Notes under the pieces: generated by a model
The model's input: the letters and a program-made list of their open reading frames with translations, nothing else
What the model was told of the DNA's origin: nothing
The model's database searches: none
Position numbers and translations under genes: made by a program
Shown here: positions 45,613 to 55,318 of the stretch, in pieces
Layout: every line of letters starts with the position of its first letter
How positions within the stretch are numbered: the first letter of the stretch is position 1
NCBI RefSeq assembly: GCF_947495285.1
Contig: NZ_CANLXZ010000002.1
Location: forward strand, 62,001 to 126,000
Direction of reading: 5' to 3'
Source: an uncultured Nonlabens sp.
GTDB lineage: Bacteria > Bacteroidota > Bacteroidia > Flavobacteriales > Flavobacteriaceae
Length of the DNA stretch: 64,000 nucleotides

Positions 45613-46434
45613 TTACCAACCTCTAGAACTAGAAGCAGCCTCTAGCTTATCCTCAATATCATCTGGTAATTGATAAAAGAAATCAGTTCCTGTTAACTCT
45701 TCTATTTTATCTACACTAGTGATAAAGTCATAAATAGATTTGTTAGTCTTTTTATGTGGCATGAGAAAAGCTACCATTTTGCCACCATTAGAGTCAGTGC
45801 GATATAGGATTTTATAATACTGTTCTGGTACTGATACATCTTCAGAACCTATTGATTTTAAATTGTCTTTTAAAACAGACCCTGTAATCACATAAATCTC
45901 ATCATAACGTTTTGCATAATACCTAGTCTTTTGCTCTAGTCTGTTCCATATACCGGCATTAAAGGCGTGTACTTGTGGACTTATGTTAGAAGTAAGAAAG
46001 GTCTCGTCATGAGCAGCTTTAGTAGATTTTCTGTCTCCTGCAGGAACTAGGTGTCCTTTATCATAACCACTTTTTTTATAATTGCGCCAGTGAGCAGCCT
46101 TAGTTTTTACTTTATCATCTACCTCAAAGTATGGTCTCTTGTAATGGTTATTAGTTATGTCGCTTGCTCTTAAAACATGCGCTGTCCATTCTGCCTGCTC
46201 ATGTTGTTCGTTATAAGATAGGCTGTAAGTATGGTGGTTTACAATTTGATTATTAGAACGTGGTAAAAAATCTTTCAATGCTAGCGATTTCATACCGTCA
46301 CCATTTATGTCACGATTTAGAAACTCATCTTGAGATAAATTATCTTTAGAATACGCTTCATTCTCTTTATTTTGATAGGTGTAATAAACAGCAGCGCAGG
46401 CTAGTATTATAATAGGGTAAATGTATTTTCTCAT
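45613..46434 (-). CDS. DNA/RNA non-specific endonuclease (beta-beta-alpha-metal)
   Basis: This 273-residue exported or membrane-anchored nuclease has an N-terminal hydrophobic anchor (YIYPIIILACAAVYYTY). It carries the family motif DKGHLVPAGDRK with the catalytic histidine, and the magnesium asparagine region SNISPQVHAFNAGIWNRLE. Such enzymes degrade DNA and RNA in the periplasm or outside the cell, often for phosphate or nucleotide scavenging. Its start codon abuts the oppC stop, so it is the last gene of the prc-oppC-nuclease operon. Confidence 0.88.
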   Translation of the reverse strand: MRKYIYPIIILACAAVYYTYQNKENEAYSKDNLSQDEFLNRDINGDGMKSLALKDFLPRSNNQIVNHHTYSLSYNEQHEQAEWTAHVLRASDITNNHYKRPYFEVDDKVKTKAAHWRNYKKSGYDKGHLVPAGDRKSTKAAHDETFLTSNISPQVHAFNAGIWNRLEQKTRYYAKRYDEIYVITGSVLKDNLKSIGSEDVSVPEQYYKILYRTDSNGGKMVAFLMPHKKTNKSIYDFITSVDKIEELTGTDFFYQLPDDIEDKLEAASSSRGW

Positions 46435-47538
46435 CTAACTAGTTTTTACGTCCAGAGCATCTCTTAAAGCATTTCCTAAAAGCATAAAAGCCATTACTAA
46501 GGTCATGATAGCTATTCCTGGAACGATTGCAAGATAAGCTTTGTCTAGAATTATGTATTGGTAATGATCTTTTATCATGCTGCCCCAACTAGGCATGGGA
46601 GGTTGTGCGCCTAGACCTAGAAAGCTAAGACCACTTTCTATAAGAATAGATGCAGCAAAATTTGCTGCGCTAATCACGATTACAGGCGCCATAATATTGG
46701 GTAGAATATGTTTTGTTATAATTCTATAATTATTAAAACCTAAAGCTTTGGCAGCAGTTACGTATTGGTATTCTTTGGCGACTATGATCTGTCCTCGTAC
46801 CACACGTGCTACCTCTACCCACATCGTAAGACCTACCGCTATAAAGACAGTAAGAAACCCTTTTCCTAAAGCTATACTTATAGCAATTACCATAAGAAGT
46901 GTAGGTATGGACCAGGTAACATTGATTAACCACATGATAGCAGCGTCTATTTTACCACCATAATAACCTGCGACCGCTCCTAGAAATATTCCAATAATTA
47001 AGGAAATGAAAACCGTTACAAATCCTATAGAAATACTAACTCTAGTCCCTACCATCATACGACTTAAAAGGTCACGACCATATTTATCAGTACCTAGAAG
47101 AAATGTTTTTTGAGAGGTGTAGCTTTCGCGAAAGCGAGACAAATCCATCTTTTTTTCTAACTTTAAAGGCACTTCTATAAAAGGCAATAGATTACCATCT
47201 ACATCATATGGACGGTAATAAAAAATACCATCTTTGAAATCAAGATCTGAATAAGGGATTTCTTCAAAGGAAGATGTTTTTCCATTCCACCAGTCCCAAA
47301 AACTAGATTCTGTTTGTACAGATGGAAGTTGCAGAAGGTTTACCGTAAAACCTGGAGGCTGTGAATGTATAGAAATATGCATTTGATTTGCATACTGCGT
47401 GTCGTCTGGTGCGAGTACATATGCAAAGAGTGCAATGATGGCATAAAACAGAATGACTATAAAACTCAAAACGCCCCAGAAGTTTTTTTTGAATTTCTGG
47501 AGCGCGATAGAGCTTAATGATGTTGTTTTATGAGACAT
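46435..47538 (-). CDS. OppC-type peptide ABC transporter permease without a nearby partner
   Basis: This 367-residue permease has an N-terminal helix (about 18-42), a large periplasmic insertion (about 45-140), LGTDKYGRDLLSRMMVGTRVS, and the EAA coupling loop (EYQYVTAAKALGFNNYRIITKHILPN). It ends with GNALRDALDV. OppC subunits normally pair with OppB, ATPases and a binding protein, none of which is in this window. It overlaps the prc stop by one base. A dispersed palindrome encodes SRFRES within the periplasmic region, the only copy in that frame. Confidence 0.88.
   Translation of the reverse strand: MSHKTTSLSSIALQKFKKNFWGVLSFIVILFYAIIALFAYVLAPDDTQYANQMHISIHSQPPGFTVNLLQLPSVQTESSFWDWWNGKTSSFEEIPYSDLDFKDGIFYYRPYDVDGNLLPFIEVPLKLEKKMDLSRFRESYTSQKTFLLGTDKYGRDLLSRMMVGTRVSISIGFVTVFISLIIGIFLGAVAGYYGGKIDAAIMWLINVTWSIPTLLMVIAISIALGKGFLTVFIAVGLTMWVEVARVVRGQIIVAKEYQYVTAAKALGFNNYRIITKHILPNIMAPVIVISAANFAASILIESGLSFLGLGAQPPMPSWGSMIKDHYQYIILDKAYLAIVPGIAIMTLVMAFMLLGNALRDALDVKTS
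47122..47135. repeat. Dispersed palindrome copy inside the OppC-type gene
   Basis: GCTTTCGCGAAAGC is read on the minus strand as RFRES, the third possible frame. Confidence 0.88.
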
Positions 47539-49706
47539 TAGTTTTTAACGCTCCATTTAGTCTTGTTCTTATTCTTAATGTTGTTCATGCGTAAATCTTT
47601 AAGAACATTTACAGCCTCAGAAACGTAAACATCTTTCTTAAGATTTTTCATCCATGCTTCACGTTTATCTTTAAGAGCACTATCATTTAAAGTTAGTGTC
47701 TTCTCATAAGTTAGCATATCAAATTCTAAGTTGTTTTTATAATCAGATAAAGAGTCAAATTGCTCTGTTTCTTTTTCTAACCTGTCAAGACGCTCGCTGT
47801 ATTCTGTAAAATTTAATGGAATGTCATTGTTATCACGTTGCTCGCTCAACCATTTTGCGTTGTCATCTATCAGTTTAAAAGTAGGGTTGTTATTTATCCT
47901 TTCTTGTGCCTTTTGAATAGATTCTGCAAGATTAGAATAACCTGTAAATTTATTATAATCTGCTTTGGCGATTTCATCATAAGGAAGTGGGAATTCTTCA
48001 TCGCGTTCTCCTACATCTATATAACTGTATCTACCTGGTGTAACGACGTCACTTTTTACACCTTCTAGCTGTGTACTACCTCCATTAATTCTATAGAATT
48101 TTTGAGTAGTTAATTTTACAGCGCCTAAATCTCCATATTGATTATTACGCACCCACTGATTAAGATCTTCAAAGTTTTGAACCGTTCCTTTACCAAATGT
48201 TTGCTTGCTACCTATTATTACAGCACGCTCATAATCTTGTAAAGCTGCGGCTAGTATTTCACTTGCACTAGCACTAAACTCGTTTACCATAATTACTAGT
48301 GGTCCTTCCCAAAGAATCTCACCGCTATCACTGTCTCTAAGAGTTCTTGTTCTTTTATCTTTTAAAGCTACTTGTACTACAGGACCTTCGTCTACAAAAA
48401 GCCCTGCCATTTCTACAACTTCTCTCAAAGATCCACCACCATTATTACGTAGGTCTAAAATAAGACCGTCCATACCTTCAGTTTTTAATCTTTTGATTTC
48501 TTGTGCGATATCATTTGCTGATGCACGCCCATTAGGATCGTCAAAATCAAAATAGAATTTAGGCAAGTTGATGAAACCAAATCTAAAGTCCTGATCTTTT
48601 CCTATTACAGATTTTGCAAAAGTTTCTTCTATTTGAACTATATCTCTTATTAAAGTAATATCTTCTATAGATCCATCTACTCTTTTAAGGGTTAAGATAA
48701 CTTTACTGCCTTTAGGACCTTTTATCAATTCTACGGCATCACTTATTCTCATACCTACTATAGAAGTAGCAATAGTATCTTTTTCTTGTGCTACTTTAAG
48801 GATTTTATCGCCTACCTCGATCAGCTCACTTTTCCATGCTGGTCCACCAGAGATAATTTCTATAACACTAATGTAATCCATCTTTTTTTGAAGGCGCGCA
48901 CCTATTCCTTCCAGTTTACCACTCATTGAAGTGTCAAAACGTTCTTTGTTTTGTGGTGGGAAATAATTAGTATGTGGGTCAAAGTGTGCTGTTATAGAAT
49001 TTACAAATAGAGAGAAATAGTCTAGACGTTGTACATCGTCATTATTGTCAAAATTCTCTAACATCGACTTTTTGATCTCTGCTCTTGTTTCTTTTTCTAG
49101 ATCAACAAGGCTCTTCTGTTCAGATTTAGGATCTTCTTTTAGAGTTTCCTTTTGTTCTTCTATTTTATCATAATAAGTACCTAGTGCTGTTAGTTTTAAT
49201 AACTTTCTCCATCTATCTTTTAATTCGGCTTTGTTCTTTGCATAAGGAGCCTTTTCATAATCGGTATCCATACGCTCATCTGCGGTAAAGTCAAATGGCG
49301 TTTCTATTAATTTTGCAAATATTTTCTCTGATTCTTCTTGACGCTTTAAAAGACGCTCGTAGGTTAGATTAAATAAATCGACCTTACTATCACGTATTTG
49401 GTCGTCGATTAAATATTCATATGCCTGGAATTCTTTATAATCACTTTCTAAAAAGTATCTTCTTGCAGGATCTAAGTCGTTGATGTAATTATCAAAAATG
49501 TCTTTTGAAAATTGGTCGGTAAGATCTGCTGGTGAAAAGTGATTTCTTTTTAAGACGTGCGAAATTAAATTTACTAATAACTGCTCTTTTTCTTTGTCTC
49601 CAGGGTCTATAGTATTGTTAGTAAAACTACAGCTAGCCGTTGCCACAAGTAATGTGAGTATCGCTAGTATAAAATTATTTTTAAGGAAATTCATAAGGAT
49701 TTTCAT
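47538..49706 (-). CDS. prc: Carboxy-terminal processing (tail-specific) protease, S41A
   Basis: This roughly 722-residue periplasmic lipoprotein (VATASC lipobox) has a helical N-terminal domain, a PDZ domain (about 240-330), and the S41 peptidase core with Ser-Lys dyad. The Ser is in NEFSASASEILAAALQ and the Lys in IGSKQTFGKGTVQ. A C-terminal DUF3340-like region follows. It degrades or trims periplasmic proteins from the C-terminus. I prefer ATG 49706 over the upstream ATG 49724, because six residues (MCRKRQ) would otherwise precede the signal; ATG 49694 is also possible. It is first in the prc-oppC-nuclease operon. Confidence 0.92.
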   Translation of the reverse strand: MKILMNFLKNNFILAILTLLVATASCSFTNNTIDPGDKEKEQLLVNLISHVLKRNHFSPADLTDQFSKDIFDNYINDLDPARRYFLESDYKEFQAYEYLIDDQIRDSKVDLFNLTYERLLKRQEESEKIFAKLIETPFDFTADERMDTDYEKAPYAKNKAELKDRWRKLLKLTALGTYYDKIEEQKETLKEDPKSEQKSLVDLEKETRAEIKKSMLENFDNNDDVQRLDYFSLFVNSITAHFDPHTNYFPPQNKERFDTSMSGKLEGIGARLQKKMDYISVIEIISGGPAWKSELIEVGDKILKVAQEKDTIATSIVGMRISDAVELIKGPKGSKVILTLKRVDGSIEDITLIRDIVQIEETFAKSVIGKDQDFRFGFINLPKFYFDFDDPNGRASANDIAQEIKRLKTEGMDGLILDLRNNGGGSLREVVEMAGLFVDEGPVVQVALKDKRTRTLRDSDSGEILWEGPLVIMVNEFSASASEILAAALQDYERAVIIGSKQTFGKGTVQNFEDLNQWVRNNQYGDLGAVKLTTQKFYRINGGSTQLEGVKSDVVTPGRYSYIDVGERDEEFPLPYDEIAKADYNKFTGYSNLAESIQKAQERINNNPTFKLIDDNAKWLSEQRDNNDIPLNFTEYSERLDRLEKETEQFDSLSDYKNNLEFDMLTYEKTLTLNDSALKDKREAWMKNLKKDVYVSEAVNVLKDLRMNNIKNKNKTKWSVKN

Positions 49707-49817
49707 TTGTCTCTTTCTACACATGTAAAAACCATGCCAATTTAAGATGGTTAAAGTAAGGCAAGAATATCACATGGTACGGCTAATTTACTTAATTTTA
49801 ACCACCTTAAAAATCTT

Positions 49818-50600
49818 ATGGAAAATAAAAAGAAACCACTCATCCTTGTTACTAATGATGATGGTATTACCGCAAAGGGAATCAGGACGTTAATAAGTAT
49901 TGCTAGAGAACTAGGCGATGTAGTAGTGGTTGCACCAGATAGTCCACAAAGTGCTATGGGACACGCTATAACTATAAACGATACGCTTTATGTAAAAGAA
50001 TTCTTACAGCATGACTATAATCATAAAGAATATACAACTAGTGGGACACCGGTGGATTGTGTAAAAATGGCTAGTCACGAGATATTAGATAGAAAACCAG
50101 ATTTATGTGTTAGCGGTATTAATCATGGTAGTAACAGTGCTATTAATGTAATTTATAGTGGTACAATGAGTGCTGCTATGGAGGCAGGTATAGAAGGAAT
50201 ACCTGCAATAGGTTTTTCTTTATGTGATTATGATCATGATGCAGACTTCTCTTCATCTAGAGATTATGTAAAACAAATTATCGAGCAGGTGCTACAAAAA
50301 GGAATGGCTAAAGGCGTAGTTCTTAATGTCAATATTCCTAAAGCCTCAAAAGAAGAAATTAAAGGCGTGAAAATATGTCGTCAGGCAAACGCTTATTGGG
50401 TAGAAGAGTTTGATAAACGTACTAACCCATATGGTAAGGATTATTACTGGCTTACAGGTAAATTTGTTAATGACGACAAAGGACAAGATACCGATGAGTG
50501 GGCATTAGAAAATAATTATATTTCTATTGTACCTACACAATATGATCTTACTGCACATCATTATATGGGAGAACTTAATACATGGGATTTTGGCAAGTAG
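49818..50600 (+). CDS. surE: 5'/3'-nucleotidase SurE
   Basis: This 260-residue phosphatase begins with the SurE motif ILVTNDDGITAKGI (metal-binding Asp pair). It also has VVAPDSPQSAMGHAIT, SGTPVDCVKMA, VSGINHGSNSAINVIYSGTMSAA and the NVNIP region. It removes phosphate from nucleoside monophosphates. It is the first gene of the surE-small membrane-lpxB-NlpC-comEC run, and its end overlaps the next gene if that starts at TTG 50590. Confidence 0.94.
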   Translation: MENKKKPLILVTNDDGITAKGIRTLISIARELGDVVVVAPDSPQSAMGHAITINDTLYVKEFLQHDYNHKEYTTSGTPVDCVKMASHEILDRKPDLCVSGINHGSNSAINVIYSGTMSAAMEAGIEGIPAIGFSLCDYDHDADFSSSRDYVKQIIEQVLQKGMAKGVVLNVNIPKASKEEIKGVKICRQANAYWVEEFDKRTNPYGKDYYWLTGKFVNDDKGQDTDEWALENNYISIVPTQYDLTAHHYMGELNTWDFGK

Positions 50601-50895
50601 AATATTAAAAGGGTTTATTATGGGTCTTATAGCAAACGCTATAGGCACCTACTTATATATTATTCTCATAACTCCTTATGAGTTTGAAGAAGCTCTAGTA
50701 AATGGTTATAGAGAAGGTTTTTTAGGTAAGTTGATCGTATTAGGTGCTATACTTAACTTAGTTCTGTTTTTCTTTTTCCTTACTGGAAAAATAGGCCAGT
50801 TTCAAAAACCAATTCAAGAATATGAGGCACGTGGGGTGGTAATGGCTACCATGTTAGCAGGTATAGCAGGTTTAATGTTTAACTTTATTCTATGA
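50590..50895 (+). CDS. Small integral membrane protein between surE and lpxB
   Basis: This is about 101 residues with three hydrophobic segments (about 8-30, 50-67 and 82-101) and conserved-looking EFEEALVNGYREGFLGKLIVLGA. It overlaps lpxB by four bases (ATGA) and, from TTG 50590, overlaps surE by 11; ATG 50620 is the alternative start. In flavobacteria a small membrane protein often lies here, so a role linked to lipid A synthesis is possible but unproven. Confidence 0.75.
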   Translation: MASRILKGFIMGLIANAIGTYLYIILITPYEFEEALVNGYREGFLGKLIVLGAILNLVLFFFFLTGKIGQFQKPIQEYEARGVVMATMLAGIAGLMFNFIL

Positions 50896-52007
50896 AATAC
50901 TATTTAATAGCAGGCGAGGCGAGTGGAGATCTTCATGGATCATTACTTATGCAAGAGCTTAAGAAGAAAGATCCAGAGGCTCAATTTCAATTTTGGGGTG
51001 GAGATTTAATGGAGGCTCAAGGTGGTAAACTTGTTAAGCACTATAAAGAACTCGCTTTTATGGGCTTTGTAGAAGTGCTGAGTAATCTCAAGACTATACT
51101 TAAAAACATAGGCATCTGTAAAAAAGATATTGAAAAGTACAAGCCCGATGTTATTATTTATATAGACTATCCTGGTTTTAATTTCAGGATTATGAAATGG
51201 GCAAGACTTAAAGGTTACCGCAATCACTATTATATCTCACCACAAATTTGGGCGTGGAAAGAAGGTCGCATTACAGCGATAAAAAATGATGTAGATGAGA
51301 TGTATGTGATCCTGCCTTTTGAAAAGGATTTCTATGAGCAGAAACATCGATTTCCAGTTCATTTTGTTGGACATCCTTTAATAGACGCCATTTCTCAACG
51401 AGAGCCTGTAGATCACATTAAATTTCTGGCTACCTATAATCTAGATGACAGGCCGCTTATCGCGTTATTACCTGGTAGTCGCAAGCAAGAGATTAAAAAG
51501 ATGCTTAGTGTCATGCTAGAGATGGTAGATCAGTATCCAGATTACCAATTTATCATTGCTGGTGCACCTGGTCAGGACGAGTCTTTTTATAGTACCTATT
51601 TAAAAAATTATCCAGTAACAATAGTCATGAATCGTACGTATGATTTAATGAGCTTGTGTCACGCTGCATTAGTAACTTCTGGTACAGCAACCCTAGAAAC
51701 AGCTCTTTTTAAAGTGCCACAAGTCGTTTGTTATAAAGGTAGTTCCATAAGCTACCAGATAGCAAAAAGAATCGTGAAACTAGATTACATATCTCTAGTT
51801 AATCTAATTATGGACGAGCCTGTGGTTACAGAACTTATTCAAGGTAAATTTAATGCCAAAACACTTAAAAAGGAATTAGATGCCATTCTAGAACCAGGGC
51901 AACGCAATCGCATTTTTGCCGATTACTTTAAGTTGGAAAAAAAATTAGGTGGTATAGGTGCCAGTGAGAACACAGCTAGTTTGATATGTAAAAATATTAT
52001 GAAGTAA
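50892..52007 (+). CDS. lpxB: Lipid-A-disaccharide synthase
   Basis: This 371-residue GT19 glycosyltransferase starts YYLIAGEASGDLHGSLLM and has the typical YISPQIWAWKEGRI, HFVGHPLIDA, LLPGSRKQEIKKMLSVML and TSGTATLETALFKVPQVVCYK segments. It joins UDP-2,3-diacylglucosamine with lipid X to form the lipid A disaccharide at the inner membrane. It begins inside the small membrane gene (ATGA overlap) and is followed one base later by the NlpC/P60 gene. Confidence 0.95.
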   Translation: MKYYLIAGEASGDLHGSLLMQELKKKDPEAQFQFWGGDLMEAQGGKLVKHYKELAFMGFVEVLSNLKTILKNIGICKKDIEKYKPDVIIYIDYPGFNFRIMKWARLKGYRNHYYISPQIWAWKEGRITAIKNDVDEMYVILPFEKDFYEQKHRFPVHFVGHPLIDAISQREPVDHIKFLATYNLDDRPLIALLPGSRKQEIKKMLSVMLEMVDQYPDYQFIIAGAPGQDESFYSTYLKNYPVTIVMNRTYDLMSLCHAALVTSGTATLETALFKVPQVVCYKGSSISYQIAKRIVKLDYISLVNLIMDEPVVTELIQGKFNAKTLKKELDAILEPGQRNRIFADYFKLEKKLGGIGASENTASLICKNIMK

Positions 52008-52008
52008 T

Positions 52009-52677
52009 ATGATTGTAAATATTCCGCTTTCGCGAAAGCAAGACCTTAAAAATAATTGTTCTATTCACATAGTTTCATTTACATTACTGTCCTTGCTATT
52101 TTTAGGGTTAACATCTTGTGGTAGTTCTAAACCTAGAGTGATTACTACAAAAAAGCAAGCCGCTAGGATATTACTCCAAAAGGAAAAGTCTGCTACTGCG
52201 AGACCAGAGCTTAATAGAGGTTTTAAAACGTCGGGAAAGGAATTTTCTGACACAGAAGTATCGGTTCAAAAACCTTATCAAGAGGAGAGTACTTCATTTA
52301 TCGATGAGGTAATTGATAACGCGATGGATTATAAAGGTGTGAAGTACCGTTATGGAGGTACAACTAGAAAAGGAATGGACTGCAGTGGTCTTATATGCAC
52401 CGCATTTAAAGAGGCTGGTAAAACGGTGCCACGCACCAGTCGTTCTATGTATGCTACTGCTCAAGAAATGGATCTCGATGAGGTGAGAAAAGGAGATTTT
52501 TTATTCTTTGCAACTGGTAGAAATAAACGTCAGGTAAATCACGTGGCTTTAATAACTAGGGTAACTCCAGGAGAAATTGAGTTTATACATTCTACCACAT
52601 CTCGTGGCGTTATGACCTCTACACTTAACGAAGTATACTGGCTAAACGCCTTTCTTAGAGCCGGTAGGATAGAATAG
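52009..52677 (+). CDS. NlpC/P60 (C40) peptidoglycan endopeptidase lipoprotein
   Basis: This 222-residue lipoprotein (lipobox GLTSC, C37) has an NlpC/P60 domain at about 100-222 with catalytic Cys in GMDCSGLICTAF and His in VNHVALIT. It cleaves peptide stems of peptidoglycan. The signal peptide has an unusually long charged N-region (MIVNIPLSRKQDLKNN) because a dispersed palindrome (52026-52039) lies in it and encodes PLSRKQ. It starts one base after the lpxB stop. Confidence 0.88.
   Translation: MIVNIPLSRKQDLKNNCSIHIVSFTLLSLLFLGLTSCGSSKPRVITTKKQAARILLQKEKSATARPELNRGFKTSGKEFSDTEVSVQKPYQEESTSFIDEVIDNAMDYKGVKYRYGGTTRKGMDCSGLICTAFKEAGKTVPRTSRSMYATAQEMDLDEVRKGDFLFFATGRNKRQVNHVALITRVTPGEIEFIHSTTSRGVMTSTLNEVYWLNAFLRAGRIE
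52026..52039. repeat. Dispersed palindrome copy in the NlpC/P60 signal-peptide region
   Basis: GCTTTCGCGAAAGC begins 17 bases after the ATG and is preceded by TTCC as in the longest copies. It is read as LSRK. Confidence 0.88.
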
Positions 52678-52700
52678 AAATAGTTTCACTATATTTATTC

Positions 52701-54767
52701 ATGCGCTGGTTAGACTATACTTTTTATAGAATTTTATTGTTTCTTATTTTAGGAATCCTATTCTCTAGATTCATAAAAATAGATCCTGCATTTTTTATTT
52801 ATGCAATTTGTGGCGCTGTATTTTGTGCCATGATAGTTTTGTTGATAGGTAAGTTTTATTTTGGTTTTAAAGCTGTTTTTGCTCTTTCAGTTTATAGTTT
52901 TTTCTTTTTAATAGGAGGCGTGCATTTATACTTCCAGAATGAAATAGAGGTAAATCATTTTATAACAAAGCAAATTCAGGGTCAGGATCATGTACTGCAA
53001 TTAAAGCTGTCCGAGCGATTAACTTCTAATAAATTTAATGACCGCTTTTATGCTCAGGTCCTAGCGCTAGATAAGGAAGTTGTCTCAGGTAATACCCTAG
53101 TATTATTTAAAAGATCAGATAGTCTAGGTTATAAAGTAGGTGACCGACTCACAGTTTATGACGATGTTAATTTACCTGCATTTGCTCGCAACCCAGAGGA
53201 CTTTGATTACAGAAAGTATTTGAAATCTATAGATGTTTACGGTCAGGTGTACGTAGATAAACCTAAGATTTTAAAACACGTAAATGGAGAAGGAGATTTA
53301 AGTTTCTTACTAAAATTGCGCAAAACTATTTTAACAGAATTAGCTAGATCAGGTTTAAGAGATAGACCTAAAGCTATGATCGAAGCACTAGTTTTAGGGC
53401 AACGACAAAACCTTGACCCTGAAGTAACAAAAAGTTTCAGAGACGCAGGTGTAATTCACATACTAGCATTGAGTGGTTTACACGTAGGTATTCTATTATT
53501 GATATTAAGGTTTATGTCTAGACGGCTTTTAAGATTTAAATACGGTCACTGGATACAGAGTGTTTTATTAATTGTGCTATTATGGTCGTTTGCATTGCTT
53601 ACAGGCATGTCACCTTCTATTATGCGTGCTGTAACTATGTTCTCTTTTGTAGCTATAGGTATGAATCTTAAACGTAAGGGTTCAGTTTATCACAGCCTTA
53701 CGTTATCTGCATTTTTGCTTTTGTTGTATGACCCTAGATTATTGTTTCAGGTAGGTTTTCAGTTAAGCTATATGGCTGTCTTTTCTATAGTTCTAATTCA
53801 GCCAGTAATTGCAGGGCTATGGACATGGCGTAATAAGGTGAAAGATTTTTTCTGGAATATTTTTACAGTTACTCTAGCTGCTCAAATAGGTGTTGCGGGA
53901 ATAAGTTTGTTTTATTTTCATCAGTTTCCAGGTCTGTTTATTTTGGGTAATATGATGCTATTGCCTTTACTACCATTTATTATCGGCGCGTCATTATTGC
54001 TCATATTTTTATTAGTAATAGATTTCCCTACGGGATGGCTAGTTGCAATTTTAAATAAGGTTCTAGAATTTATAATAGGTACAGTCGCTAGAATAAGTTC
54101 ATGGGATACATTTATAATTAAGGAAGTGCATATCTCCCTATGGGAAACGGTTTTAATTTATGTTGCTTTATTTAGTATAATTCTATTTTTACTGCCTTAT
54201 TTTAAAAGAAGTAAAAGAGAGCGTTTCTATCTTAAAAAACCTAACTGGATGTTGCATACAAGTATAGTTTCTTTACTACTGTTTTTTAGTTTAAAAGGCT
54301 ATGAATCTTACTCTTCTGGTACAGAACGTTTTTTTGTTTTACATCAAGCAACAGGAAGTGCTGTCAGTATTAGTAATAATAATCATGCTCTGGTGTATAC
54401 GGATTTACATGTAATGGATTCTTTACGTGCATTTAATAGTCTAGAGAGATTAAAAGCGATCGAGAATCATCGTGGTAAAACATTAGTTATAGATACTCTT
54501 AAAAATGTGCTTAGTCACAAGGAGGTTCCTTTAATAGTTGTAGATGAAAATAGTTTGTATAGTAATGAAATTAAGAATGCCACGGTATTGCTTTCTCATT
54601 CTCCTAAAATTAATCTAGAAAGACTTATTCTAGATATAAGCCCTAAACTTATTATAGCAGACGGCTCTAACTACCGTAATATCGTAGATAAGTGGAAAGT
54701 TACTTGTTATAAGAATAACGTAGAATTACTCAACACTTATGAAGTAGGAGCGATAGAGATTAATTAA
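52701..54767 (+). CDS. comEC: ComEC/Rec2-family competence membrane protein
   Basis: This 688-residue polytopic protein has an N-terminal membrane pair, a DUF4131/OB-like domain (about 70-190) and the ComEC core (VLGQRQNLDPEVTKSFRDAGVIHILALSGLHVGILL). Multiple helices follow, then a C-terminal soluble region (about 535-688) lacking the HxHxDH motif of the metallo-beta-lactamase domain found in longer ComECs. It forms the inner-membrane channel for single-stranded DNA uptake. Its stop overlaps the convergent thioredoxin gene's stop by four bases (TTAA). Confidence 0.9.
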   Translation: MRWLDYTFYRILLFLILGILFSRFIKIDPAFFIYAICGAVFCAMIVLLIGKFYFGFKAVFALSVYSFFFLIGGVHLYFQNEIEVNHFITKQIQGQDHVLQLKLSERLTSNKFNDRFYAQVLALDKEVVSGNTLVLFKRSDSLGYKVGDRLTVYDDVNLPAFARNPEDFDYRKYLKSIDVYGQVYVDKPKILKHVNGEGDLSFLLKLRKTILTELARSGLRDRPKAMIEALVLGQRQNLDPEVTKSFRDAGVIHILALSGLHVGILLLILRFMSRRLLRFKYGHWIQSVLLIVLLWSFALLTGMSPSIMRAVTMFSFVAIGMNLKRKGSVYHSLTLSAFLLLLYDPRLLFQVGFQLSYMAVFSIVLIQPVIAGLWTWRNKVKDFFWNIFTVTLAAQIGVAGISLFYFHQFPGLFILGNMMLLPLLPFIIGASLLLIFLLVIDFPTGWLVAILNKVLEFIIGTVARISSWDTFIIKEVHISLWETVLIYVALFSIILFLLPYFKRSKRERFYLKKPNWMLHTSIVSLLLFFSLKGYESYSSGTERFFVLHQATGSAVSISNNNHALVYTDLHVMDSLRAFNSLERLKAIENHRGKTLVIDTLKNVLSHKEVPLIVVDENSLYSNEIKNATVLLSHSPKINLERLILDISPKLIIADGSNYRNIVDKWKVTCYKNNVELLNTYEVGAIEIN

Positions 54768-55288
54768 TCTTGTAATTTATATTTAAAATCACGCTGGTAA
54801 TCACTCCATTTTTTACCTGTATTGATCGTTTTGTAAGTCTCATCAGATAACATAGTAATGTAAATCTCCAGCTTCTTAGAATCTAATTTTCCAGGAACAG
54901 GATTAATGATCGTTCCTCTTTCATCAAAGAAGACAAGTGTAGGGTATTCAAATATTCTTATAAAAGATGCAAACTGATGTTGTGCTCTATCATTGCGTTT
55001 CTTAAAAGGATTTGCATAAGTAGCTCCTTTGTAATTGATTACCTCTGTTCCTTCGACATTAAATTTCACAGGGTAATAATTTTTATTGATGTAGGTGGCA
55101 ATGTCCGCTTTCGCGAAAGCGTGCTTATCCATCCATTTACAATTAGGACACCAGTCCGTATAGGACTTCATCAAAATCTTGCGAGGTTCTTTTTGTTGAG
55201 CAGCTAGTGCCTCGTTCATGGTCATCCAGTTGACTTGAGAAAAACTAATTGTCGAAAACAATAAAAATAAGATAGTAAATAATTTCAT
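54764..55288 (-). CDS. Secreted thioredoxin-fold protein with CPNC active site
   Basis: This 174-residue protein has a signal peptide (ends ISFSQ) and a thioredoxin fold with active site WCPNC (C47 and C50) and a cis-proline region EYPTLVFF. It is probably a periplasmic disulfide reductase or isomerase. A dispersed palindrome 20 bases after the CPNC codons encodes AFAKA at 57-61, in the active-site helix. Its target is unknown. Confidence 0.85.
   Translation of the reverse strand: MKLFTILFLLFSTISFSQVNWMTMNEALAAQQKEPRKILMKSYTDWCPNCKWMDKHAFAKADIATYINKNYYPVKFNVEGTEVINYKGATYANPFKKRNDRAQHQFASFIRIFEYPTLVFFDERGTIINPVPGKLDSKKLEIYITMLSDETYKTINTGKKWSDYQRDFKYKLQD
55106..55121. repeat. Dispersed palindrome copy inside the thioredoxin-like gene
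   Basis: CGCTTTCGCGAAAGCG is a perfect palindrome and encodes HAFAKAD on the minus strand just after the CPNC active site. Confidence 0.9.
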
Positions 55289-55318
55289 AAGGTAAAGTTA
55301 CAAAATCTATCAATGCAA

